Below are positions 17,768-26,857 of a stretch of 42,837 nt of DNA, piece by piece (position 1 is the first letter of the stretch; each line of letters opens with the position of its first letter). The stretch is from NCBI GenBank assembly GCA_026931725.1, contig JAIXLE010000073.1:1-42837 (forward strand), given 5' to 3'. Source of the DNA: Bacteroidales bacterium (lineage in GTDB: Bacteria; Planctomycetota; Planctomycetia; Gemmatales; Gemmataceae). A program made the translations under genes and the position numbers. Below the pieces are notes generated by a model. The model worked only from the letters and a program-made list of their open reading frames with translations. It had not been told where the DNA came from and searched no databases.

Positions 17768-19840
17768 TCACTGAATTTGACGATCCTGTAAGCCGAGCGC
17801 CAGCCCCGCTAAGCCGAAACCTTTGAGGGAACCGGCACCCCAGTCATCGAATTTGTTCTTCCAGCTACTGCTACCTTCTAGCCGCGCGTTGTACCGAACG
17901 ATCGTCATGCGGGCGCGTGCATGCCCCGCACGCAACTGCTTCGGGTCGCTGGGCACCTCCACGGTTGTGGGGTCGACCAAGGTCGTGCCCGTGGCATGGG
18001 TCAACTGATGGCGGAGCATCTCGGCCCGTGCCCAACAGCGAAGCCCTTCATCAGCGATGCCGTCTCGGAGTTTTTCCGCGAGTTCCCCTTGCTGCGCCTG
18101 AGCGGCCGATCGCACCAGACGCAACAGTGGGAACGGGGTCGTGGCGGGTTTTTTCTGCTTTTGCACCAATTCCTGAGCGGATTTCAAGGCCGCGTCCGGC
18201 TCGGACCATTCCGCGATGAGGGCCAGTGCCTTCAACCGTGGCTCCAGCTTTCCGGGGCGATTGGCAATATCGAGCGCCTTCTCCGGTTCCTTTTTGAGAA
18301 GGTGCAGCGCGGTATAGGCGAGTCGCGTCGCATCGGAGAGTTGCCCCCGTGCGGCCGGAGGAGCCGTCAGCGTCGGGGCCGTGATTGGCGGATCGACGCT
18401 CAACCACAGCGATTGCGTGAACATCGGCGGCACGGATAACCCGCCCGAATTCCCATTCGTGAGAGTCGTTTTGATTTCCTCCGCAATGGTACGGGCATGT
18501 TCACCGTTCCCGGTGGCGAGGAACTCTTCCACCGCACACGCGGCCAGGGCTTCGGGCTGCTCGCCGGGAAAGAACCCCTGGGTGACGACACCGAAGATGA
18601 GGTCGGACTGTCCCATCTGGGCGAGTTTGTGGGTGAGCCGACGCACCGTGTTGAGGCGGGATTCAAAATCACACGGCCGTTCACGGTCCCGCATAGCGAT
18701 GAGCGTTTGTAATAGTTCCTGCTGGACGCTGCGGTCAATTTTATGCACGACAATTTGCGCGGTGGCAGCGCGAGCGGGTTTCCAGGGATACCGCGTTCCC
18801 GCTGTCACCTGTTCCGGGTTGCCGCCCATGTCGCACTGCATCAACGCCAGTTCACCGAACAGGGCATCCCGTTCCCAGGACTTGTTGGCTTTTTTGAGTT
18901 CAGTGCGGGCTTGCGTGAGTTGTTCGCGTCCTTGTTCCAGGCGTTCGGGTGTCGGTTCGACATGGCGGAACGTATGTTCCCCAGCGGCCAGGCAGATCAT
19001 CGCTTGGAAAAGTGGGGCTTCCGTGGGCGTGAGCGGGCTGGCCTCGGCAGCTGCGGTGAGGTCTTGCAGGGCCAAGGCCATCACATCATCGCGCGAATCT
19101 TGCTGAGACGCACGGAAGTAGCTGACCACGGCATAGGAGAACGTGGCCACGAACATCAGCGGCAGCAACACCACCGCGACGTAGTGCCAACGGGGGCGTT
19201 CTTCGATATCGTCCTCGATCACCCCGGCCTGTTCGAGTGCTTCCACGGAAACGGAACGCGCTTCTCCGCCCATGACATTATCGGGGACGGGAACATCGCT
19301 GCGGGCGAGGCTGGGGCGATTGGCGTGCGGATTCCGCCAGTCCGCTTTCTCGATCTTCTTTTGCTCCGGCACTTTTTGGCGGTGCCGACAATCCGGGCAG
19401 ATGACGTTCTTACCTTGTTTGTCCCAGGATTCCGTCCAGGTGTGGTCGCAGACCGCGCAGACCATCGGAATGGTCCGTTGGTCGGGAGGCGGTTCGGGTT
19501 CCGCCGTGGCGGCTTCGGCTTCTGCCAGGGCTTTGAGGGCGAGAGTATCCGCGTCGATCGGTGGCTTCGCGGCGGGTGGGGTCCGCCGCGGTTCGGGGAT
19601 CCCGAGTTTGGGTGCCGATTTGGGTAGCGACGGTGGTTCGGCGGTGCGCGCGGGTGGAGCGGTGCGCGGATTCGCCGTGGGGGCAGCCGGTGCCGGAGCG
19701 GGATTCGGCGCGGTTGTCTTCCCGGCCACGGTGAACGGTTTGCGACATTCTGGGTTCTGGCAGCGTACCGATTTCCCAGATAGTTCCTCTTTGAGGCGGT
19801 AACGCTTGTCGCAGTGCGGGCACTGGGTGTCTATCGCCAT
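17768..19840 (-). CDS. Zinc-ribbon membrane protein with helical repeat region
   Basis: The 690-residue protein starts with an MJ0042-type zinc ribbon (Cys7, Cys10, Cys27, Cys32). A long Pro/Ala-rich linker and a second ribbon (CAVC ... CPDC, about 130-155) follow, then one membrane helix (WHYVAVVLLPLMFVATF, about 220-240). The large C-terminal part is alpha-helical and Ala/Leu-rich, and resembles degenerate TPR repeats. The topology is probably ribbons in the cytoplasm and repeats outside. I place the start at the ATG at 19840; the frame continues to a TTG at 19873 without added similarity. Proteins of this plan are common in planctomycetes, and their function is unknown. Confidence 0.82.
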   Translation of the reverse strand: MAIDTQCPHCDKRYRLKEELSGKSVRCQNPECRKPFTVAGKTTAPNPAPAPAAPTANPRTAPPARTAEPPSLPKSAPKLGIPEPRRTPPAAKPPIDADTLALKALAEAEAATAEPEPPPDQRTIPMVCAVCDHTWTESWDKQGKNVICPDCRHRQKVPEQKKIEKADWRNPHANRPSLARSDVPVPDNVMGGEARSVSVEALEQAGVIEDDIEERPRWHYVAVVLLPLMFVATFSYAVVSYFRASQQDSRDDVMALALQDLTAAAEASPLTPTEAPLFQAMICLAAGEHTFRHVEPTPERLEQGREQLTQARTELKKANKSWERDALFGELALMQCDMGGNPEQVTAGTRYPWKPARAATAQIVVHKIDRSVQQELLQTLIAMRDRERPCDFESRLNTVRRLTHKLAQMGQSDLIFGVVTQGFFPGEQPEALAACAVEEFLATGNGEHARTIAEEIKTTLTNGNSGGLSVPPMFTQSLWLSVDPPITAPTLTAPPAARGQLSDATRLAYTALHLLKKEPEKALDIANRPGKLEPRLKALALIAEWSEPDAALKSAQELVQKQKKPATTPFPLLRLVRSAAQAQQGELAEKLRDGIADEGLRCWARAEMLRHQLTHATGTTLVDPTTVEVPSDPKQLRAGHARARMTIVRYNARLEGSSSWKNKFDDWGAGSLKGFGLAGLALGLQDRQIQ

Positions 19841-20031
19841 GATGCAGCCCTGCGGGCGACTCCGTTGAGCCAAAAACAGATGTGATTCGTATTCCCATTA
19901 TCAGCAGCATATTCTCATCCGGCAATCGTCCTTTCTCCGTCAATCCCAACTCGGCTTGACCTGTTTTCCCACGCTGGGTATGGAGCCGTGGGGGAATGAT
20001 TCCGCGCAACTCGGCTGGGGGGCCGACTGCC

Positions 20032-20238
20032 ATGAACCGATTCACGCGATCCGTGGGCGTATTTTGCCTCGTTTTCCTGGCCACAACCTCGCTGGGCTGT
20101 GCCGCGAAATCCTGTACCTGCTGGTCAACAGACTGCTTCCATTCTGAAGATTCCGCGCCGTTGATTCCGCCACCACCCCCACCGGCTGAGAACCCTAGCC
20201 CGGTCCCCGCCGTGGTCGGCCCGGATGGTGCCCGCTGA
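20032..20238 (+). CDS. Small lipoprotein, cysteine- and proline-rich
   Basis: The 68-residue product has a typical lipoprotein signal: basic MNRFTRSVG, a hydrophobic core and lipobox TSLGC. The mature part contains CTCWSTDC and a run of prolines (PLIPPPPPPAENP), then ends within 30 residues. Such short Pro-rich lipoproteins may span from membrane to wall or outer layer; the role is unknown. I chose the ATG at 20032 rather than an in-frame ATG at 19996, since the latter would bury the signal. The gene converges on the ABC-2 permease gene and diverges from the zinc-ribbon gene. Confidence 0.65.
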   Translation: MNRFTRSVGVFCLVFLATTSLGCAAKSCTCWSTDCFHSEDSAPLIPPPPPPAENPSPVPAVVGPDGAR

Positions 20239-20263
20239 GCGGACATCTGGTTCCGCGATCCGG

Positions 20264-21880
20264 TCAGGTGGAGGAAATCCGCCCCTGATGGGCATTCAGC
20301 CAGGCGCGGAGGTCCGCATCACAGCGCAGTTGCCCCCGATGCGTGAGGGTAATCGTGGCCACGCCGTAAACGGCCATGGCCAGAATCCAGTATTCCGTGA
20401 CTCCGTGCTGTGGGGCCACGGGAAGATAGCATAACCCGATGGGCGTGAAGGCGGCGACTGAGCCGAGATGCCACCACAGCAACCCGATCAGCAGAGCGGG
20501 CATTCCCAAGGTCATAACCAGGGCGATGCTGCCGCCACCGATGCCGGTCGCAAATGCTCGAAATCCCACGGCAAACGAAAAGCACCAGAGCATCCCGGCT
20601 CCCGCCACGGCCGCGATGACTTCCATTTCCGAACACGTTCCCGATACGCCCAACGCCACCCATAACAGCGCGGCCCCGATCAGGTAGCCGTAACCGCGTG
20701 CCCAGGCCGCACTGGCGGAGGCGTGCCAATAGTCCTGGGGGGTTAGGTCCGTCAGGACGAGCAATTCCAACCGCCGGCAACGGTCCTGAATGGTGGGATC
20801 CCACAACCCATATTGGAACACCGCCGGGACAGCGGCCAGCACGCACAATGCACACGTCACCACCGGAGCCCCACCCCATTTGTCGAAGAGTTGAAAAACG
20901 GCCTTGCCCAGCCACGGCGGCCAACGGTCCCCCGCAATGATGAAGGCGGCGTACAGAATCGCGAACCCGATTGCCAGCCAAAGATTAACCTGACCGCTGT
21001 ATTCCATCACCCGCCGCACCGCCCACCAAGTCAGTGGACGATCACCGATGCGGTCCTGCTGCGAAGCCCGACGCGAGGAAATCGGTTTGTAATGACGATC
21101 GTGAAAGTGGCCTTGCAATCGGTACATTCCCCGCATGCCCGTGGCGACGATCATCAGCCCGGCGAAAAGCGAAGTCGCTTGCATCCGCACCCAAGCGACT
21201 TCGGGAACGTAAAACGGATCATCGCGGAGGAACCAATACCGGACGACACCGAAAGGGTTATAGCTGGTGAGAAAGATGATCGAGTGATACAGGACATCGC
21301 GGAGGGTATTCGGCAACGCCATCAACCATTGCAGCAGATTTTCCCCCGCCAGCACACCGACGATCAGATAGATGACAACACCGAACAGGCCGATCATCTC
21401 TCCAATCCGGCGGATCGCCACGGGTTCGTACACCCAAGCCGTCAGACCGAACCCGGCAAACATCCCATAAATGTAGGGCAACCCCCCCAGAGCCAGTATG
21501 TCGATCGGCTCCACATAACCGAGAACAGCTAACCCCAACAGGATCGGCAACCCGGCGAGCCAGACCAAGGAAAAACGCGCGACACCAACCATTGCTTCGG
21601 CGAGAAACACCCGCTTCGGTTGCACCGGCGAGGTCAACAGAAATTCCAGAGCCTGACTTTTGGGAAGCTGCGTCAACCGCCAACCGATGATCGCCGCTCC
21701 CTCAACGATGCCGAGAATGAGGAGGAGATTCCCGGCGATTTCCAGCGATTGTTGCTCCGTAGCCCGGCTCACCCCCTGTGCCAGCACGGCCAGGAAGGCG
21801 ACATGGGCGACGGCCAGATAGCGAAAGCTCCGTTGCCGAGCGGGTGCCCGCATTGCGGTGGCGAAGAACGGTGTCAGCAT
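20264..21880 (-). CDS. ABC-2-type permease-like polytopic membrane protein
   Basis: The 538-residue protein has about twelve hydrophobic helices in two halves, separated by a hydrophilic loop around residues 260-290 (FHDRHYKPISSRRASQ). The first cytoplasmic segment has EFLLTSPVQPKRVFLAE and the second half has LELLVLTDLTPQDYW. These match the coupling-helix region of two-half ABC-2 permeases, where such segments touch the ATPase. No ATPase gene is adjacent, so the partner is elsewhere. The gene lies 81 bases downstream of the kinase gene on the same strand and may be co-transcribed with it. Confidence 0.75.
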   Translation of the reverse strand: MLTPFFATAMRAPARQRSFRYLAVAHVAFLAVLAQGVSRATEQQSLEIAGNLLLILGIVEGAAIIGWRLTQLPKSQALEFLLTSPVQPKRVFLAEAMVGVARFSLVWLAGLPILLGLAVLGYVEPIDILALGGLPYIYGMFAGFGLTAWVYEPVAIRRIGEMIGLFGVVIYLIVGVLAGENLLQWLMALPNTLRDVLYHSIIFLTSYNPFGVVRYWFLRDDPFYVPEVAWVRMQATSLFAGLMIVATGMRGMYRLQGHFHDRHYKPISSRRASQQDRIGDRPLTWWAVRRVMEYSGQVNLWLAIGFAILYAAFIIAGDRWPPWLGKAVFQLFDKWGGAPVVTCALCVLAAVPAVFQYGLWDPTIQDRCRRLELLVLTDLTPQDYWHASASAAWARGYGYLIGAALLWVALGVSGTCSEMEVIAAVAGAGMLWCFSFAVGFRAFATGIGGGSIALVMTLGMPALLIGLLWWHLGSVAAFTPIGLCYLPVAPQHGVTEYWILAMAVYGVATITLTHRGQLRCDADLRAWLNAHQGRISST

Positions 21881-21961
21881 GATGCGGCCAAGGAGAAACG
21901 CGGGCCAGTCCTGCTAACACTATAACGTCTGCTCGGGTCGGAAGAACACGCGCAACCGGGT

Positions 21962-22966
21962 TTAGACGACAAACTCGGTCGAGGAACCGGGGGCATCACG
22001 GGTACTCACGATTTCCAGCTGATCTTCAGAATTCGTGATCGCTCGGAGTTTGAGTGCGGACAGGATCGCGGAAAGGAAGAGGCCACACGTCGGGAACCGT
22101 TGCTGGGGAATGGGCGACAAAGCCCGTGCCACAGGCGCACGCTCCGGCAGGCTCAACGCGGAAAGATTCGGTTCTGGGCGTTGATAATTCTTGACCAATC
22201 CTTCTTTCCCCATCGGCGGGGTCGGGAACGGGAACGTCCCGGTTCGGAGGACACAGTAGGTCACAGCCAAGCTGAATTGATCGGAATAATCGGTCAAATA
22301 GCCACCGAATACTTCCGGGGCGCAGAACTCGACGGTGCCGTGGCGGGGGCAGGGTGTGTTCGGTCCAAACGTGGGCGTGGCCAACCCATAGTCCGCGAGT
22401 TTGGCGGCATCGCCGATGAGGAGAATGTTGTTCGGCTTGATGTCCCCATGTTGCAAGCCCACTAGGCGACCATCAATGCGGTGTTTGCGAGCGTTGAGGA
22501 AGTCGAGCGCTTGGGCGGCCTGTACCATATGGAGGCAGAGCTTTTCCACTTCGAGTGGTTTGCCAAATTCTTCGACATAGAGCATCAGCAGATCGAGCAA
22601 GGACGCATCACCCAATTCCATGCCGATCACGATCATGCCAGGGATGGACCAGACATGGTGTGTTTTCAACAGGTTCGGATGCGACAAAGTTTGCAGTGCC
22701 TGAAAGGACCGCAACTCCCGTGTGGTATTCCCTGTATTCTGCGTGGAGAGGAACTTCAAGGCAATCCGGCCCGCGTCGGGCGTTTCCGCTTCCCATACGG
22801 TCGCAAAGCCGCCGCGTCCGCGTAGACGCAGCAGCTTATACCCTGGAAACGGGATCGCCCCAGCTTCCGGTAAAAATTCCCGAACCGTGATGAATTGTCG
22901 CTTAGAATTGCGTGCCAAAGTGGGCACTCCACTGAACGAGCGATCCGAATAGCGACTCACCACCAT
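21962..22966 (-). CDS. Serine/threonine protein kinase, non-RD type
   Basis: The 334-residue protein has one eukaryotic-like kinase domain (about 42-300) and no membrane helix. Visible are the Gly loop GRGGFATVW (50-58), ATP-binding Lys71, a likely helix-C Glu84, catalytic loop HGDIKPNN (His173, Asp175, Lys177, Asn180), DYG (192-194) instead of DFG, and CAPEVF (215-220). HGD in place of HRD makes it a non-RD kinase, usually not controlled by activation-loop phosphorylation. Catalytic residues are intact, so activity is expected. The same frame stays open upstream to 24412, but that part is antisense to the amidase; the first good start outside it is the ATG at 22966. Confidence 0.88.
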   Translation of the reverse strand: MVVSRYSDRSFSGVPTLARNSKRQFITVREFLPEAGAIPFPGYKLLRLRGRGGFATVWEAETPDAGRIALKFLSTQNTGNTTRELRSFQALQTLSHPNLLKTHHVWSIPGMIVIGMELGDASLLDLLMLYVEEFGKPLEVEKLCLHMVQAAQALDFLNARKHRIDGRLVGLQHGDIKPNNILLIGDAAKLADYGLATPTFGPNTPCPRHGTVEFCAPEVFGGYLTDYSDQFSLAVTYCVLRTGTFPFPTPPMGKEGLVKNYQRPEPNLSALSLPERAPVARALSPIPQQRFPTCGLFLSAILSALKLRAITNSEDQLEIVSTRDAPGSSTEFVV

Positions 22967-23245
22967 AATATCCGCAGAGTGAATTGATACACCACACAAA
23001 TATCCAGCGCCCGGAGGGTGGAGCGATCCCCTCCGCCCAACCGCGTTTGTGTCATCCACCTGCACGGTACAACTCTTTACAGAATGTAGCAGATTTTTTG
23101 CCGGGAATCTATGCTTTTCCTCGTTGATTCGCCATTTGATAAGAATTACACCTAAACGGATGGCTGGGGATGCGGTGAGGGTGCGATTGAGAAACTCGGA
23201 TGTGGGGCCGTTCCTTCGTTTCGCTATTCTTGTGAGAGTCTCACC
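22967..23245. promoter_or_regulatory. Divergent intergenic region between kinase and amidase genes
   Basis: These 279 bases separate two divergently transcribed genes, so promoters for both should lie here. The part from about 23080 to 23160 is AT-rich for this genome. I cannot assign specific -35/-10 pairs or operators, and I see no small gene. Confidence 0.4.
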
Positions 23246-24853
23246 ATGTTCCGCCTGCATCGTCGACAATTCCTGACGGGTATGGCCATTGGTCCCACGG
23301 CCATGCTGGTACGAAGCGGTGAGGTTTCCGCGGCTATTCCTCCGTTTCCCTTGGGGGAATTGAGTATCGCCGAGCTGCAAACGGGGCTGGATTCTGCCCG
23401 ATTCACCTCGGTGGCGTTGGTGGAACAGTATCAAGCCCGCATCGCCGCGATCGACCGCGCTGGGCCACGTCTGCGGAGTGTGTTGGAAACAAACCCAGAT
23501 GCCCTCGCACTGGCTCGGACTTGCGATGCGGAACGAAAAGCCAACCGCGGACGCGGATCGCTGCACGGAATGCCGATTCTGATCAAAGACAACATCGCCA
23601 CTGCGGACAAGATGCAGACGACGGCCGGTTCCTTGGCTCTCGTGGATGCACGGCCTCCACAGGATGCGCATGTGGTTCGACAACTGCGGGCGGCGGGCGG
23701 GGTGCTGCTCGGCAAGACGAATTTGAGCGAATGGGCGAACTTCCGCTCTTCCCGTTCCACCAGCGGCTGGAGTGCGCGCGGCGGCCAGACAAAAAACCCT
23801 TACGTTCTCGATCGGAACCCCTCTGGCTCCAGTTCCGGTTCGGCGGTGGCCGTTGCGGCGGGCCTCTGTGCGGGGGCCATCGGCACCGAAACGGATGGCT
23901 CGATCGTCAGCCCTGCTTCCCATTGTGGTATTGTCGGCCTCAAACCCACTGTCGGATTGATCGGTCGCACGGGCATCATCCCGATTGCCGCCTCTCAGGA
24001 CACCGCCGGGCCGATGACCCGCACGGTGCGCGATGCCGCGATTCTGCTCAATGCCCTCGTTGGCCCTGATGCCGACGATCCCGCCACGCACACGCGGAAA
24101 CCCGCCCCGGATTACACGCGATTCCTTGATCCGAAGGGGTTGCAGGGGGCACGCATCGGGGTGGTCCGGCGGTATTTCGGCTTCTCTCCGGCGGTGGATC
24201 GGCTCTTGGCGGAAGCGCTCACGGCGCTGCAATCCGCAGGAGCCGTGCTGGTCGATCCGGTGGGCGATGAGGATTTTTGCCGATTCGGTTCTCACGAAAT
24301 CACCGTGTTGCTGTACGAGTTTCGCGCGGGCCTGAATGCTTACTTGGCCACGCTCGGACCAACCGCACGGGTCCGCACGCTCGCCGATCTGATCGCGTTC
24401 AACACCGATCACGCAGACCGGGAAATGCCGTTCTTCGGGCAGGAACTGTTACTCCGTGCGGAACAATGCGGGCCACTCACCGAGAAAAAATACCAGGAAG
24501 CACGGGCGACCTGTCTGCGATTTAGCCGTGCGGAAGGAATCGATCGCGTCATGGACATGCACAAACTCGATGCGCTCGTGGCTCCGACGAATGGCCCCGC
24601 GGCCGTAGTCGATCTGCTGTACTCAGGACGCGGTGGCGGCGGTGGGGGTTGCTCCAGCGCGGCGGCGGTCGCGGGGTATCCGCATATCACGGTGCCAGCA
24701 GGGTTTGTGCAGGAACTCCCGGTCGGTCTGTCCTTCTTTGGGCGCGCCTGGAGCGAACCAACACTCTTGAAATTGGCCTATGCCTACGAGCAGGCCACCC
24801 ACAAGCGCCGACCACCCCGGTTCTTGCCCTATCTGGAATTTGATGGAATGTGA
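23246..24853 (+). CDS. Amidase-signature family hydrolase with Tat-like signal
   Basis: The 535-residue protein begins with a twin-arginine motif (HRRQFLTG, Arg6-Arg7) and a short hydrophobic stretch, so export in folded form is likely. The amidase signature follows: Lys114 in ILIKDNI, the Gly/Ser-rich PSGSSSGSA (cis-Ser about 195-196), and the nucleophile Ser219 in TDGSIVSPA, giving the Ser-cisSer-Lys triad. The C-terminal part contains a [19 protein letters not shown] segment and [13 protein letters not shown], as in stand-alone amidases. It is not GatA: there are no gatB/C neighbours and it carries a signal. The substrate, an amide or peptide outside the cytoplasm, is unknown. Confidence 0.9.
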   Translation: MFRLHRRQFLTGMAIGPTAMLVRSGEVSAAIPPFPLGELSIAELQTGLDSARFTSVALVEQYQARIAAIDRAGPRLRSVLETNPDALALARTCDAERKANRGRGSLHGMPILIKDNIATADKMQTTAGSLALVDARPPQDAHVVRQLRAAGGVLLGKTNLSEWANFRSSRSTSGWSARGGQTKNPYVLDRNPSGSSSGSAVAVAAGLCAGAIGTETDGSIVSPASHCGIVGLKPTVGLIGRTGIIPIAASQDTAGPMTRTVRDAAILLNALVGPDADDPATHTRKPAPDYTRFLDPKGLQGARIGVVRRYFGFSPAVDRLLAEALTALQSAGAVLVDPVGDEDFCRFGSHEITVLLYEFRAGLNAYLATLGPTARVRTLADLIAFNTDHADREMPFFGQELLLRAEQCGPLTEKKYQEARATCLRFSRAEGIDRVMDMHKLDALVAPTNGPAAVVDLLYSGRGGGGGGCSSAAAVAGYPHITVPAGFVQELPVGLSFFGRAWSEPTLLKLAYAYEQATHKRRPPRFLPYLEFDGM

Positions 24854-24941
24854 GGCACGGCCCACAACGCGGACGGATTTTGCGTTCTACGGTTGGGTTG
24901 TGGCCCCGTCGGTTCGCCCGCTCCTTCGGAACCTCCGGGTT

Positions 24942-26024
24942 ATGAAACTCTTTTGTACATCTTGTGCCGGAACGTACACGCGGGAGACGGTTTGCCCTCA
25001 GTGCGGACTCCGGTTGATTTCCCCTTCAGAAGCCTTTGCTTTGGCTCTGGACCGTCCCCCGGAACCGCCCAGTCCGATTCGCCCCTCTTTATTGGGCCGG
25101 ATCGTGGTGGGAACGGTTATCGCGGCGGGTTTCGCGGTTGGGCTGCGGGAATGGGCGATTGCACTGGCCATGCAGACCGAGGACTGGGCGACGAACTGGT
25201 GGACAACACCCACGGGGATCGCCACGGCGTTTTTTCTCCGACTCCTTGCCGTCTGCATTGGCGGGGCATCGGCGGGAGTGGGGCGACCGAGCGGGCTAGC
25301 TAGCGGCGCAGTGGTGGGAACCCTGGCCGGAATCGCTTTTCTATTCGCGGACTCCGCTTTGGGAATCAGAGTGACCCCAATCGCGGTCGGACTCGGTTTT
25401 CTTCTCGTTGTGACGGCGGCCCTGGCGGGCAGTTTTGGTGCCCGGTTCTGGCCCGGCCCAGCCGAGATCCCAAAGTCGACGCGGGAATCGTCACGGGGAA
25501 GCTCACTTCTGCAATTGGTGGAGGACTCGGCCAGCAATGGGATTGTCCGGCCAACCAACTGGATTCGGGTGATCCTGGCGGGCACTTTGGGCATGGCGGC
25601 CATTGCCACTGCGGATCCGATCCGGCAAGGCATTCAAAAAATCTTCGGTGCCGCGCTCGACTTAGGTTCTCCGGCCACGCTCGCCTATGTGGACTTACAA
25701 ATTGCGTTGATCCTGTTGATACTGGCCGGAGTGGTGGCGGGCGCGAATACCGGGATTGGTACGCGGCAAGGGATTCTGGCGGGTGTCCTGCTCACCGTTG
25801 CCGTGTTGATGACGAGCGTGCGTTCGCCCAATCTCCCCCCAGCAATTGAGGGCTGGTTGCGCATGTGGGAACTGCCAGTGAGCCTGCGCGCCGGAGATTC
25901 GCTTGTCGCGGTCGTCGGTGGGTTGCTCGGCATCATGGTCTTTGGGAGCATCTTGGGCAATGCGCTCCTGCCACCGTTGGCCGTCGGCGCGCAACGCTCA
26001 CGCTCATTAAGCCCGATGATGTAA
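24942..26024 (+). CDS. Zinc-ribbon polytopic membrane protein
   Basis: The 360-residue protein starts with a compact zinc ribbon (Cys5, Cys8, Cys18, Cys21). After a Pro-rich spacer come about eight hydrophobic helices, rich in Gly and Ala, with short loops such as VGRPSGLASG and TGIGTRQG. I know no transport signature. The ATG at 24942 starts exactly before the ribbon; the open frame continues to 24780 into the amidase gene and is ignored. It lies 88 bases after the amidase on the same strand. Function unknown; the plan matches other planctomycete membrane proteins with N-terminal ribbons. Confidence 0.72.
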   Translation: MKLFCTSCAGTYTRETVCPQCGLRLISPSEAFALALDRPPEPPSPIRPSLLGRIVVGTVIAAGFAVGLREWAIALAMQTEDWATNWWTTPTGIATAFFLRLLAVCIGGASAGVGRPSGLASGAVVGTLAGIAFLFADSALGIRVTPIAVGLGFLLVVTAALAGSFGARFWPGPAEIPKSTRESSRGSSLLQLVEDSASNGIVRPTNWIRVILAGTLGMAAIATADPIRQGIQKIFGAALDLGSPATLAYVDLQIALILLILAGVVAGANTGIGTRQGILAGVLLTVAVLMTSVRSPNLPPAIEGWLRMWELPVSLRAGDSLVAVVGGLLGIMVFGSILGNALLPPLAVGAQRSRSLSPMM

Positions 26025-26062
26025 CCCTGGCCGCGTGCGCGTGTGCTTGAACAGGTTTCCGC

Positions 26063-26842
26063 TCAGGTGCGGAAGTCGAACTGGGTGCATTCCCGTAAAA
26101 GCAATTCCTCTTCACCGGCGAAGATCGTTTTTGCCCCCACACCGACCGAAAGGCGGCCCGCTTCGATCCAGTCTGTATCTAACCCCAACGCCAAACTCCC
26201 CGCGACTCGGTAGGAAGCAGGATACAGCAACGGCACCACAACTGCGAATTCCTGACCGCTCTGGAGCTTGAGTTCGGCAGAACGGTACACCGTATCGAAG
26301 AGATGGCGTGACGGAGCCAAACGCAATTGTTGAATGGCCTCCCACGGAACCCAGGCGTATGTGCCACCGATGAACAATTCCAGTACGGATGCGAGCCGAT
26401 CATCCGCGTCGCGCAGCCCTTCCAGCTCACGGCCATCAACATGCCCCATCACAAACGGAGTCGATTGGTCGGCGCGATCCACAAGCGTTTCCGCTTCTTC
26501 CAGCTGCTTTTGCTGAATGGCACGCCCTGTTTGCCAGCGACGGCGCAGGTGGCGCGGAATGGGTTGCACCAAAACCAGTGGTCGTTTTCCGCGTTCCGAG
26601 CGATGACATTCCGCGCGAATCACTCGCCGATAACCACGTCGCACGGCGGGCCAATCGGGTGAAGAAGACTCCACCGTATCCAGTTGGGCACGCGATTCCG
26701 AGAATCGCCCGGCAAAGAGGAGCAATTCCGCCAACAGCAACCCGGTCGCGGCATCCTGGGGCTGAGCCGCTCGCGTGGCTTCCACAAGTGCAATGGCTTC
26801 CGAGAGTTGCCCTTCGGCCAGGGCTTCTTGCAGCGCATTCAT
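26063..26842 (-). CDS. ImpE/TagJ-like type VI secretion accessory protein
   Basis: The 259-residue protein has an N-terminal TPR-like helical part (ALQEALAEGQLSEAIALVEA, then GLLLAELLLFAGRFSESRAQLD). The C-terminal domain contains RLASVLELFIGGTYAWVPWE, VPLLYPASY, TDWIEAGRLSVGVG and a closing FDFRT. Order and spacing match the ImpE family, whose member TagJ binds the sheath protein TssB in type VI secretion. The ATG at 26842 gives the best family start; a GTG six bases upstream is an alternative. It lies 15 bases after the gene at 26858, on the same strand. No other recognisable type VI gene is in the window, so it may serve another sheath system or be an orphan. Confidence 0.75.
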   Translation of the reverse strand: MNALQEALAEGQLSEAIALVEATRAAQPQDAATGLLLAELLLFAGRFSESRAQLDTVESSSPDWPAVRRGYRRVIRAECHRSERGKRPLVLVQPIPRHLRRRWQTGRAIQQKQLEEAETLVDRADQSTPFVMGHVDGRELEGLRDADDRLASVLELFIGGTYAWVPWEAIQQLRLAPSRHLFDTVYRSAELKLQSGQEFAVVVPLLYPASYRVAGSLALGLDTDWIEAGRLSVGVGAKTIFAGEEELLLRECTQFDFRT

Positions 26843-26857
26843 GTTCACAGTGTATGG

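Noticed and set aside
18743-19627. 294-codon plus-strand frame
   Set aside because: It is antisense to the zinc-ribbon/TPR-like gene and has only low-complexity Phe/Gly/Arg sequence.
22967-24412. Upstream extension of the kinase frame, giving an 816-residue protein
   Set aside because: The added part is antisense to the amidase gene, which has all its family motifs. The translated extension is Arg/Gly-rich with no domain pattern.
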